A stretch of DNA of 64,000 bases from Paractinoplanes polyasparticus. Its GTDB lineage: Bacteria > Actinomycetota > Actinomycetes > Mycobacteriales > Micromonosporaceae. Position numbers and translations under genes: made by a program. This document shows positions 48,010 to 55,745 of this stretch, one piece after another; within the stretch, counting starts at the first letter, position 1; each line of letters opens with the position of its first letter. The notes under the pieces are model-generated. The model saw only the letters and a program-made list of their open reading frames with translations. It did no database searches and was not told the DNA's origin. Where the stretch lies: contig NZ_JAHWFK010000001.1 of the NCBI RefSeq assembly GCF_019710575.1, positions 434,001-498,000 of the forward strand. Reading direction: 5' to 3'.

Positions 48010-48675
48010 TCAGTCCGTACGCGGGCCGGCCCGGCCGGGGACGATCAAGCCGGTTTCGTACGCGGTCACGACCACCTGGGCCCGGCTGGAGAGGGCGAGC
48101 TTCGACATCAGGCGGGCCAGATGGGTCTTCACCGTCGCCTCGCTCACGACCAGCGCCGCGGCGATCGCGGCGTTCGTGCGGCCGGTGCCGACCAGGCGCA
48201 GGATCTCGGTCTCGCGGGCGGTGAGCGGCGTGAGCTGCGGCCCGGACCGGACGGGTGGCACGAACGCTTCGACCAGGCGCCGGGTCACGCTCGGCGTCAA
48301 CAGGGTGTCACCCTCGGCCACCGTACGGATGGCGGCCAGCAGCCGCTCGGGCGGAGTCTCCTTGAGCAGGAAGCCGCTCGCGCCCGCCCGCAGCGCGGCG
48401 TAGATGTACTCGTCGAGGTCGAACGTGGTGAGCACCAGCACCCGGGGCGCCGGCGGGTTCCCGGCGACGATGCGGGCCGTGGCCGCGACACCGTCGATGT
48501 CCGGCATCCGGATGTCCATGAGCACCACCTGCGGCCGCAGCCGCGCGGCGAGCTCGATGGCTTGCCGGCCGCCGGCCGCCTCGCCGACCACCTCGAAACC
48601 CGGCGCCGCCCGGATCAGGGCGGACAGCCCCGCCCGTACGAGGATCTGGTCGTCGACGACGAGCACGCTGGTCAT
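48010..48675 (-). CDS. NarL/FixJ-family response regulator
   Basis: 221 residues. Receiver: VLVVDDQILVRAGLSALI, phospho-Asp in PQVVLMDIRMPDIDG, Thr in VLVLTTFDLDEYIY and Lys in ASGFLLKETPP. HTH: LTARETEILRLVGTGRTNAA with VVSEATVKTHLARLMSKLAL. Partner of the kinase whose stop overlaps this ATG. Targets unknown; the divergent neighbour on the upstream side is a small secreted protein. Confidence 0.9.
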   Translation of the reverse strand: MTSVLVVDDQILVRAGLSALIRAAPGFEVVGEAAGGRQAIELAARLRPQVVLMDIRMPDIDGVAATARIVAGNPPAPRVLVLTTFDLDEYIYAALRAGASGFLLKETPPERLLAAIRTVAEGDTLLTPSVTRRLVEAFVPPVRSGPQLTPLTARETEILRLVGTGRTNAAIAAALVVSEATVKTHLARLMSKLALSSRAQVVVTAYETGLIVPGRAGPRTD

Positions 48676-49811
48676 CGGGCCCGGTCGTCTCCCTCCCCAC
48701 CCCCGTCACCTGCGGGAAGCGGCAGGGTCAGCCGGACTTCGAAGCCCCCGCCCGGCCGGGGCGCAGCCGCGAGCGTACCGCCGTAGAGCAAGGCTCGTTC
48801 CCTCATGCCGATCAATCCCTGCCCGCCGGCCGTGCGGTCGGCCGGGGCGCGGGCGCCGTCATCGCGTACGGTCACCTCGACCCGCTCCCTGCCGTAGCTC
48901 ACCGCGATCGCGGCGGCCGCGGGCACGGCGTGTTTGAGCACGTTGGTCAGGCTCTCCTGCACGATCCGGTAGACGCACAGGTCGAGCCCCGAGGGCAGCA
49001 CCCGCGGCTCGCCGGTCACCCGCACGTCGACCGGCACCCCGGCGGCGCGTACCCGCTCGGCCAGCGCCAGCAGCCCTGGCAGCCCCGGCGCCGGCGCGTC
49101 ACCGTCGGGCTCCTCGCCCGCCCGCAGCAGCGACAGCACCCGCCGCATCTCACCGAGGGCCTCGCCGCTGGTCGACAGCACCGTCGACATCGCGGCCTCG
49201 GCGGTCGCCGGGTCGGCCCGCAGCACGTAGCGGGCCAGCCCGGCCTGCACGGCGACCACCGACATGTGATGGGCCACCACGTCGTGCAGCTCGCGGGCGA
49301 TGCGCAGCCTCTCCTCGGTGACCGCCTGCCGGGCCCGCGCCTCGTGGGCCACCGCGAGTTGCCGGGCGCTGTCGCCCGCCTTCGCGATGACCGCGGGCAC
49401 AGCCAGCCCGGTCAGCAGCACCCCGGCCGGTGAGGCGAAACCCGTCGTCAAGCCGGTGACGATCCAGATGACGGGGCATCCGGCCAGGAACAACGCGGTG
49501 ATCCAGCGCGGCTGGGTCGCGGCCACGGTGTACATCGCCAGCAGGACGCCGTACGTGCTGACGACCGGGTTGTAGCCGAGCAGGATCTGCCACACCCAGA
49601 AGCTGTAGCAGGTGACCAGCACGGCCACCGGCGCCCGGCGGCGGAGGACGACCGGCAGCGTGGCCAGCGCCGAGAGCACCATCGCGGGCAGGTCGAACGG
49701 CCGCCAGCGGCCCAGCTCGTCGTCGAGGCCCTGCAGGATGCAGACCGCCGCCAGCGCGACCGCGAGAGCGGCGTCCACAACCGCGGGCCACCAGCGGGCA
49801 CGCCACCACAT
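48672..49811 (-). CDS. NarL-type sensor histidine kinase
   Basis: 379 residues from the ATG at 49811 (MWWRARWWPAVVDAAL). Four to five membrane helices in the first ~150 residues with short loops (DesK-like topology). HisKA_3: EERLRIARELHDVVAHHMSV with the phospho-accepting His in ELHDVVAHH. ATPase: VYRIVQESLTNVLKHA and VRDDGARA, GGQGLIGMRERALLYGG. It likely senses membrane or cell-envelope state. The stop overlaps the response regulator start (ATGA). Confidence 0.9.
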   Translation of the reverse strand: MWWRARWWPAVVDAALAVALAAVCILQGLDDELGRWRPFDLPAMVLSALATLPVVLRRRAPVAVLVTCYSFWVWQILLGYNPVVSTYGVLLAMYTVAATQPRWITALFLAGCPVIWIVTGLTTGFASPAGVLLTGLAVPAVIAKAGDSARQLAVAHEARARQAVTEERLRIARELHDVVAHHMSVVAVQAGLARYVLRADPATAEAAMSTVLSTSGEALGEMRRVLSLLRAGEEPDGDAPAPGLPGLLALAERVRAAGVPVDVRVTGEPRVLPSGLDLCVYRIVQESLTNVLKHAVPAAAAIAVSYGRERVEVTVRDDGARAPADRTAGGQGLIGMRERALLYGGTLAAAPRPGGGFEVRLTLPLPAGDGGGEGDDRAR

Positions 49812-49921
49812 CCGCGCACCATAGCCGCGTCGCGGAGCCGCGTCGTCAACCCAGCGTGGTAGCCGGCTTTCATACCGGTGCGGCACGACAGCACGGCCGG
49901 GCCGGTCCATAGTCGGCAGAC

Positions 49922-50365
49922 ATGAGAAGACTCGTGCTCGTACCTCTGATCGTTCTCGTGTCGATGCTGGGCTTCGCCCCGCCGGCGCATGCGGCCACTG
50001 TGGTCGGCCCGCTTCGCACCAACTGCCGGGTCGACGGCAAGCTCGTGCTGTTCTGGGCGTACGCGAACTACCCGACCAGCAACTACTCGACGTTCACGGT
50101 GCACCGCGTGGCCTGGAGCACCGAGCCGTCCTTCCGGCCGTCGCGGGTGGTGATCAGCGTCCGCAAGGCCAACGGCGACGGCGAGGTGGTGCGGATCTGG
50201 GGCGGGACCGCGACCAGCCTGCGCGACGTCGGCGCCACCGGTGACACGGGAGCGCCGTGGGGAACGAAACGCTACTCGACCACGTCGTACGTGGGCATCT
50301 TCGCCCGGTTCTACCTCAACGGGAGCCAGAACTGCGTCACGCCGGTGATCAACGTTCAGCCCTGA
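49922..50365 (+). CDS. Small secreted hypothetical protein
   Basis: 147 residues with a signal peptide of about 24 residues (MRRLVLVPLIVLVSMLGFAP, cleavage after AHA). The mature ~123 residues are beta-rich with two Cys (TNCRVDG, SQNCVTPV) at opposite ends that could form a disulphide, and many Tyr/Ser/Thr. No known domain seen. It is divergent from the two-component kinase, about 110 bases away, and could be its output. Confidence 0.7.
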   Translation: MRRLVLVPLIVLVSMLGFAPPAHAATVVGPLRTNCRVDGKLVLFWAYANYPTSNYSTFTVHRVAWSTEPSFRPSRVVISVRKANGDGEVVRIWGGTATSLRDVGATGDTGAPWGTKRYSTTSYVGIFARFYLNGSQNCVTPVINVQP

Positions 50366-50422
50366 CGTAGGGCGGTCGGCATCCTGGGTAACCGGGGGCG
50401 GCTTGCCTACCGAGGAGAGAAC

Positions 50423-50798
50423 ATGACCAGCGACGTCGTCGACATTCTGACCAGCGACCACCGGGACGTCACCGCCCTGATCGGCGAGATCTGGACGATC
50501 CGCGACCCGCTGATGCGGCGGGACCTGACCGACACGGCGATCAGCGAGCTCGTGCGGCACGCCGTCGCCGAGGAGATGTACGTCTACCCGGCGATGAAGA
50601 AGTACCTGCCGGACGGCGAGAAGGCCGTGGAACACGACGTCGAGGAGCACAAGGAGCTCGAGGAGGCGATGAAGAGCCTCCCCGACCCGCCCGCACCCGG
50701 GCGCTCCCAACAACGAGCTGTTCCACAAGCTCGTCGGCCCGGGGGTGGGCCTGGTCGACCGCCTGCGCGACAAGCTCACCGGCCGGGCCACGAAGTAG
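50423..50798 (+). pseudogene. Hemerythrin HHE-domain protein with internal deletion and frameshift
   Basis: The 5' part encodes the first two helices of an HHE hemerythrin (ILTSDHRDVTALIGEI, ELVRHAVAEEMYVYPAMKKY, HDVEEHKELEEAMKSL) with iron-ligand His/Glu. After about 50680 the reading frame becomes Arg/Pro-rich nonsense, but a frame shifted by one resumes the family C-terminus (PTRPHPGAPNNELFHKLVGP, then VGLVDRLRDKLTGRATK) and stops at 50798. About 65-70 residues holding the remaining metal-ligand helices are missing at the junction. AGGAGAG precedes the ATG. The full open frame to 50911 is therefore not a real protein. Confidence 0.8.
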
Positions 50799-50801
50799 CA
50801 G

Positions 50802-52001
50802 TCAGCCGGCCAGGTCCATGCGGCCCCGCCAGCCGTCGAGGACCTGGCCGGGATCGGCGCCGAGGACGTCGGACAGCAGCATCGCGTAGACGTCGCGGAA
50901 GTCCGTCGTGAACTTCAGGTCGCCGTCGTCGAGGTCGGTCAGGCTCGGGGACTCCCCGTGCAGGCCGCCCTCGATGCCGTCGCCGAGCAGGAACATCGGC
51001 GACGCTGTGCCGTGGTCGGTGCCGTCGGAGGCGTTGGCCCGCACCCGGCGGCCGAATTCCGAGTAGACGGCGACGACCACGCCCTTACCGGTCATGCGCG
51101 TGGCGAAAGCGGCCAGCGCCTTGTCGAGCTTGGCCAGCAGCGTCCTCTGGGCGTCCTTGCCGTCGGCGTGCAGGTCGAAGCCGCCCAGCGACACCGAGTA
51201 GACGCGGGTGGCCACGTTCGCCTCGACGCAGCGGGCGACGAGGGCCAGTTGCTGGTCGAGCGGCGGCGCGGCCCCGCCGGTCGCGGTGGCCGGGGTCTCG
51301 GCGTCGTCCTCGTCGTCGAGGGGCGCCGAGGCGATCAGGTCGCGGACGCGGCCGAGGTCGGCGAAGCAGGCGGCCGCCCGAGCCAGGGCGGGCGACTCCC
51401 CCGCAACCGGCGCACCGATGCCCGCCAGCAGGCCCGGGGTCACGCCGGCGGGCAGCTTGAGGTCGCCGCCCGGCACGGTCGCGCCGGCGCTGGTGGCGCC
51501 GGCCAGCAGGGGCGGTAGCACGGGTTCGAACGAGATCGCCAGCCGCGGGTCGCCGCCCACCGAGTCGAGCCACCGGCCCAGCCAGCCCGTGGTGCCGGGA
51601 CGGCTGGGCTGGGCGGTCTGCCAGATGTCCATCGACCGGAAGTGGCTGCGGTTCGGCTTCGGGTAGCCGACCCCGCGGACGACCGCCAGCCGTCCCTCCC
51701 CGAACAGCTTGTGCAGGCCCGGCAGCCCGGGGTTGAGAGCTTCGCCCTCCCCCAGGTCGAGCAGCTCCTCCGGCTGATAGGCGAAGTCGGGCCGGGCGGT
51801 GGCATAGGCCGGGTCCGCGTACGGGATGACGGTGTTCAGTCCGTCGTTCCCTCCGTACAGCGTGACCAGCACGAGCGTCTTCGCCGCGGTGTCGCGGTCG
51901 CCCGCGGTGGCAAGGATCTCGCGTACGCCCAGCGTGGTCGCCGCCGCAGCCGCAGTCACACCGCTGGCAACCAGAAACCGCCGCCTGGTGATGGTGTCCA
52001 T
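50802..52001 (-). CDS. DUF1501 protein (secreted, Tat signal)
   Basis: 399 residues from the ATG at 52001, with GAGGAGG six bases upstream. A twin-arginine signal (TRRRFLVASGVTAAAAATTL) precedes the alkaline-phosphatase-like DUF1501 fold: LVLVTLYGGNDGLNTVIPY, RSHFRSMDIWQTA, VVAVYSEFGRRVRANASDGT with DHGTASPMFLLG. Function unproven; DUF1501 and DUF1800 proteins are regularly encoded side by side, as here. Confidence 0.88.
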   Translation of the reverse strand: MDTITRRRFLVASGVTAAAAATTLGVREILATAGDRDTAAKTLVLVTLYGGNDGLNTVIPYADPAYATARPDFAYQPEELLDLGEGEALNPGLPGLHKLFGEGRLAVVRGVGYPKPNRSHFRSMDIWQTAQPSRPGTTGWLGRWLDSVGGDPRLAISFEPVLPPLLAGATSAGATVPGGDLKLPAGVTPGLLAGIGAPVAGESPALARAAACFADLGRVRDLIASAPLDDEDDAETPATATGGAAPPLDQQLALVARCVEANVATRVYSVSLGGFDLHADGKDAQRTLLAKLDKALAAFATRMTGKGVVVAVYSEFGRRVRANASDGTDHGTASPMFLLGDGIEGGLHGESPSLTDLDDGDLKFTTDFRDVYAMLLSDVLGADPGQVLDGWRGRMDLAG

Positions 52002-52012
52002 GTCGTTCCTCC

Positions 52013-53224
52013 TCAATGCACGGCGTATTCGGGGCTGGCCAGGCCGAGAGCGAGCAGTCGCCGCGGGTCCTTGGTGGCCGTCAGCGCCGCGTGGGTGCGG
52101 TCACTCCAGCTGTCCACGGCGAGCAGGGTCGCCAAGGCCTGCGTCCGGTCAGAGCCGGTGAGGCCGTCGACGTCGGCCCGCGCGGCCAGCTTCTGGCCGG
52201 CGCGCAGGCGGGTCAGCGTGGACGAGGTGGTGAGCCAGGCCGCGCCCTCGGGCCATCCGCCGACCGACGGCGGCCGCAGCGGCATCTGCCCCAGCGCCCG
52301 CAGGATCGGCTCGGCGCCGTCGGGTTCCAGGCCCAACTGGCGTACGGCGCCGATGAGCCACTCGACGGGCTGCTTCACCAGAGTGCCGGCGGTGGCGGCG
52401 AACCCGGGCGTCGTGCAGATGGCCTTGAGGAGAGCCGTCGTGTCGCGCCCGGTGACAGCCGGGGCCGGGCCGGGGCCGCCGTAGCGCGCCCACAGCCGGC
52501 CCACGACGAACGGCAGGTGTGCTTCTTGTCGGACGATCAGATCGGCATACGAATCCAGATCGCCGACCGTGCCGCCGAGCAACTCGACAGCCTGACTGTC
52601 GTGTCGCCGCGCCACCAGGCGGGCTCGGCCCGTGGCCCGGTCCACCTGCCAGCCGGTCAGCGCCCGGGCGCCGGCCTTCACGTCGTCCTCGCTGTACGCG
52701 CCGACGCCGAGCGTGAAGAGCTCCATGACCTCACGGGACAGGTTCTCGTTGGGCGCTTTCCGGGTGTTCTTCTGACCGTCCAGCCACAGGATGAGGGCGG
52801 GGTCGCGCAGCATCGCGCGCACGAGCGGGCCGGTGGGCCCCGTCCCGTAGCGGCGGAAGGTCTGTTGCTGCCCGAGCATGAGGTGAGCCGAACGCACCTT
52901 CTGCGCGCTGGTCGCCCAGTGCCCGTGCCAGAAGAAGGTCAGCTTCTCGGCCGCGGTCCGGTCGGCGACCATCCGCCCCAGCCACCAGCGAACCAGGGTG
53001 GCGAGCTGCTCACGCTGCTGCTTGCGAACGGCCTGGCGTTCCGCACGGCTGTCACCGGGTGCCGGTTGGGCACCGAGGTCGGGCGGCTGCGGCAGGGCGG
53101 CCGGGGTCAGCAGCCGTTCGAGCGTGGCGTCGTAGCCGGCTCGAACGGCCGCGTCGACCTCGGCCGCGGTGGGCCCGAAGGTGAGCCGCCGCAGCAGATG
53201 CGTCACCAGGCGTCGATCGGTCAT
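52013..53224 (-). CDS. DUF1800 protein
   Basis: 403 residues, no obvious signal peptide. Family motifs: LLRRLTFGPTAAEVDAAVRA, KLTFFWHGHWATSAQKV, NENLSREVMELFTLGVGAY, ARALTGWQVDR and PPSVGGWPEGAAWLTTSSTL. It starts upstream of and is separated by 11 bases from the DUF1501 gene, forming a two-gene operon. The pair's biochemical role is unknown. Confidence 0.88.
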   Translation of the reverse strand: MTDRRLVTHLLRRLTFGPTAAEVDAAVRAGYDATLERLLTPAALPQPPDLGAQPAPGDSRAERQAVRKQQREQLATLVRWWLGRMVADRTAAEKLTFFWHGHWATSAQKVRSAHLMLGQQQTFRRYGTGPTGPLVRAMLRDPALILWLDGQKNTRKAPNENLSREVMELFTLGVGAYSEDDVKAGARALTGWQVDRATGRARLVARRHDSQAVELLGGTVGDLDSYADLIVRQEAHLPFVVGRLWARYGGPGPAPAVTGRDTTALLKAICTTPGFAATAGTLVKQPVEWLIGAVRQLGLEPDGAEPILRALGQMPLRPPSVGGWPEGAAWLTTSSTLTRLRAGQKLAARADVDGLTGSDRTQALATLLAVDSWSDRTHAALTATKDPRRLLALGLASPEYAVH

Positions 53225-53308
53225 GCCGCGACGCTAGGCGGCTGGTGTAAGCGTTCGGTAAGGGCCGGATACGCGGTTTGTACAGGCGGCAGCTCTCACC
53301 CGAGCGAA

Positions 53309-53447
53309 CGAACGCGCGCTCGAAACACCCGGAACGATCGCGCGCGATCGGAACGGCCAGGACCAACACGCTCGAAACAGCCGGAACGATCGTCCGCGAA
53401 CGAAACGGCCAGGACCAACACGCTCGAAATAGCCGGAACCTGTTCGG
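53309..53447. repeat. 52-bp tandem repeat, three copies
   Basis: GCTCGAAACA-type segments start at 53318, 53370 and 53422, exactly 52 bases apart. The second and third copies share AACGGCCAGGACCAACACGC followed by TCGAAA(C/T)AGCCGGAAC; the first is diverged in its left part. They fill most of the 243-base gap between DUF1800 and the dioxygenase gene. An 82-residue frame across them is not credible. Confidence 0.88.
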
Positions 53448-53467
53448 GGCGGCTGGGACCAAGGGCC

Positions 53468-54367
53468 TCAGGCGGCCTGGAAGGAGCGGCGGGACAGGCC
53501 GAGGGAGTAGCCCTCGAGCTTGGTGACCACGGGGGCGGTCGGGTCGGCGGCGGCGCCCAGGGCGACGAACAGCGGCGTGAAGTGCTCGACCGTCGGGTGC
53601 GAGTAGGGCATGCCGGGGGCCGCGCTGCGGAAGCGGGCCAGTTCGGCCACATCGCCGCGGTCGAGGGCCTCGGCGGCCCAGGCGTCGAAGTCGGCCGACC
53701 AGCCGGGCACCTTGTTGTCCACGAACTGCTCGCGGGTCAGGAACGGCAGGCCGTGGGTCATGTGGCCCGAGCCGACCACCAGCACGCCCTGTTCGCGCAG
53801 CGGGCGCAGCCGCGCTCCGAGGGCCAGCAGCTGGTCCGGGTCGTCGGTGGGCAGGCTGAGCTGGAGCACCGGCACGTCGGCGAGCGGATACATGATCTTC
53901 AGCGGGACCCAGGCGCCGTGGTCGAGGCCGCGCCGGTTGTGCTGGTGTGCGCGCTCGCCGTCCGGCATCATCGCCGCGACCTGCTGGGCCAGCGGGGCGG
54001 CGTCGGGGGTGTCGTAGCGGAACGTGTAGTAGAGCGGGTCGAAGCCGCCGAAGTCGTAGACCAGCTCGGCGGGCCGGGTGGCGCTCAGCGAGAGCGGCGC
54101 CGATTCCCAGTGGGCGCTGACGACGAGGATCGCCTTGGGCTTGGGCAGGGCACGGGCCCAGCGGCGCAGCGGGTTGAGCCACTCGGGGTTCTCGAACGGC
54201 ATCGGGCCGCCGCCGTGGCTGACGTAGAGGCTGGGCAGCGGCCCGTCCTCGGGGGTCCAGGCGCGGTGCGGGTCTGCGGCCTCGGACTCGACCGCCCTGC
54301 GCACGTGCTGGGCGAACGGGTGGGCGGCCGGGATGCGGGCATCGGCCGTAGCGGTGGTGCTGGACAT
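53468..54367 (-). CDS. DODA-type extradiol ring-cleavage dioxygenase
   Basis: 299 residues of the LigB/YgiD class. Metal ligands: His in LYVSHGGGPM, His in LVVSAHWES, and His in VVGSGHMTHG; DHGAWVPLKIMYP carries the catalytic His. The ~50-residue N-terminal extension (ADARIPAAHPFAQHVRRAVE) is more than the family minimum. GGGAG lies before the ATG. It opens catechol-type rings in the cytoplasm; substrate unknown. An AT-rich promoter-like stretch lies upstream. Confidence 0.87.
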   Translation of the reverse strand: MSSTTATADARIPAAHPFAQHVRRAVESEAADPHRAWTPEDGPLPSLYVSHGGGPMPFENPEWLNPLRRWARALPKPKAILVVSAHWESAPLSLSATRPAELVYDFGGFDPLYYTFRYDTPDAAPLAQQVAAMMPDGERAHQHNRRGLDHGAWVPLKIMYPLADVPVLQLSLPTDDPDQLLALGARLRPLREQGVLVVGSGHMTHGLPFLTREQFVDNKVPGWSADFDAWAAEALDRGDVAELARFRSAAPGMPYSHPTVEHFTPLFVALGAAADPTAPVVTKLEGYSLGLSRRSFQAA

Positions 54368-54430
54368 GCGTACTCCCGGCGTTTAGTTGAAGCTACAAGC
54401 TCCATCAAAGATACGCCGGAAACTTGATTC
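54368..54430 (-). promoter_or_regulatory. AT-rich promoter/operator region of the dioxygenase
   Basis: A conspicuous AT-rich island in a GC-rich window. TTGA (54385-54388) and TCAA flank AGCTACAAGCTC, giving interleaved inverted repeats (TTGA-N14-TCAA; AGCT-N3-AGCT). On the minus strand this reads into TAAACG close to the gene start. MarR- or HxlR-type control is plausible; no such regulator is adjacent. Confidence 0.35.
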
Positions 54431-54467
54431 GTCAAATAACTGTTGCCGACGGCACGCTCAGCTGGCA

Positions 54468-54646
54468 ACGAAGGACCGCCGTCGGGGCTCGGTGGACGAA
54501 GGACCGCCGTCGCGGCTCGACGGACGAAGAGCCGCCGTATGGACGAAGGGCCGCCGTCGCGGCTCGATGGACGAAGGGCCGCCCCCTCAGAGTCAGACCC
54601 TGCAGCGGCGGCCCGGGCCTCGGGGCTCAGTAGACGAAGGGCCACC
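54468..54646. repeat. 28-bp tandem array adjoining and resembling the 3' end of the arabinanase gene
   Basis: Units beginning ACGAAGGACCGCCGTCG start at 54468, 54496, 54524 (a 19-base shortened unit), 54543 and 54571 (partial). A further match, ACGAAGGGCCACC at 54633, is the coding 3' end of the arabinanase (codons for WPFV). Over 26 bases the 54543-54583 stretch matches the gene end at 21 positions. Confidence 0.85.
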
Positions 54647-55643
54647 CCGCTGAGTCGTAGCCGATCAGGTTGACGCCGAGGTACGACGTGCCGCTGTCGG
54701 CGTAGTAGTGGTAGAAGAGCACGTCAGCGTCGGCGTCGGTGATGACCGTCTGATGGCCGGGACCGTGGATGCTGCCGTGCCCGGCCAGCACCTGGGTGCC
54801 GCCGCCCGAGGTCAGGGCGACCCCGTTGCGGTCGGTGAACGGACCGTTCGGGCTGGTCGAGCGGCCCACCATGACCCGGTAGGTGCTGGACGCCCCGCGG
54901 CAGCAGAGGTCGAACGACACCCACAGGTAGTAGTAGGAGCCGTGCCGCACCAGCTTCGGCGCTTCGATCGCGCCGCCGCCGCGACCGGCCAGGCTGCGGA
55001 TCGTCGTGCCGGAGCGCTTGCCGGTGGCGGCGTCGAGCGGGATCTGCTTGATGCCCGACCAGAACGAGCCGAAGTTCAGCCACCACCGGCCGGCCGCGTC
55101 GACGGTCAGGTTGGGGTCGATGGCGTTGTAGTTGTCGGCGCTGAACGACTCGATGACCAGGCCCTGGTGGGCCCAGCTGCCCGAGGCGCCGGTGGTGCTG
55201 GTGGCCAGGAAGATCGCCGAACGGTTGGAGCCGAACGTCGAGGCCGAGTAGTAGAGGTAGTAACGGCCGTTGCGGTACGAGATGTCGGGCGCCCACAGGT
55301 TGCGGCTGCCGCCGGTGTAGGCGGTCGTCCAGGCGGCGCCGTTCGGGAAGACCGTGCCGGCCGCGCGGAACGCCGTGCGGTCGGCCGAGGTCGACAGCGG
55401 CAGGTTGTCGCCGGTCTGGGCCACGATGTAGCCGCCGCTGGGCGTTTTCACGACGGACGGGTCGTGCGTGCGGGTGGCGCCGGTGACCACGCCCGGGTTG
55501 GGGTACTGCCCCGGCGGCGTGGTCGGGGTCGCCGCGGCGACGACCGGCCCGGCGTTGACCGCGGCGTGGGCGTTGAGCGTCACGGCCGCGGCGGTGACGG
55601 TGGCGACCGTGAGGACTCCGGCCACCGCGAGGGTACGAAACAT
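54627..55643 (-). CDS. Secreted GH43 endo-alpha-1,5-L-arabinanase
   Basis: 338 residues from the ATG at 55643, with GAAGGA seven bases upstream. Signal peptide about 1-28 (FRTLAVAGVLTVATVTAAAV, then AHA). The five-bladed propeller shows the GH43 catalytic triad: Asp in TRTHDPSVVKTP, Asp in NAIDPNLTVDAAG, and Glu in GGAIEAPKLVRHG. HGSIHGPGHQTVI is also typical of arabinanases. It cuts arabinan side chains of pectin outside the cell. It forms a likely pair with the next GH43. Confidence 0.9.
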   Translation of the reverse strand: MFRTLAVAGVLTVATVTAAAVTLNAHAAVNAGPVVAAATPTTPPGQYPNPGVVTGATRTHDPSVVKTPSGGYIVAQTGDNLPLSTSADRTAFRAAGTVFPNGAAWTTAYTGGSRNLWAPDISYRNGRYYLYYSASTFGSNRSAIFLATSTTGASGSWAHQGLVIESFSADNYNAIDPNLTVDAAGRWWLNFGSFWSGIKQIPLDAATGKRSGTTIRSLAGRGGGAIEAPKLVRHGSYYYLWVSFDLCCRGASSTYRVMVGRSTSPNGPFTDRNGVALTSGGGTQVLAGHGSIHGPGHQTVITDADADVLFYHYYADSGTSYLGVNLIGYDSAGWPFVY

Positions 55644-55745
55644 GATTGTCCTTCGATCGGGGTCACGCCCGCACCGCGGTGGAACGGGCGGGCGCAACCG
55701 GTCGGATGGATCGGCGGGGCGCGAGCAGGCTGCGCGCCGGGCCGG

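Noticed and set aside
48005..48786. C-terminal continuation of the third LuxR regulator into the next genes
   Set aside because: It is out-of-frame read-through after the extra C; the true HTH and stop are in the next frame, and the opposite strand holds a clear response regulator.
53278..53526. Open frame across the 52-bp repeats
   Set aside because: Low-complexity translation of the repeat array overlapping the end of the dioxygenase gene; not coding.
54387..54653. Open frame with repeated DEGPP/GRR segments
   Set aside because: It only reads through the 28-bp tandem array; no family resemblance and no ribosome site.
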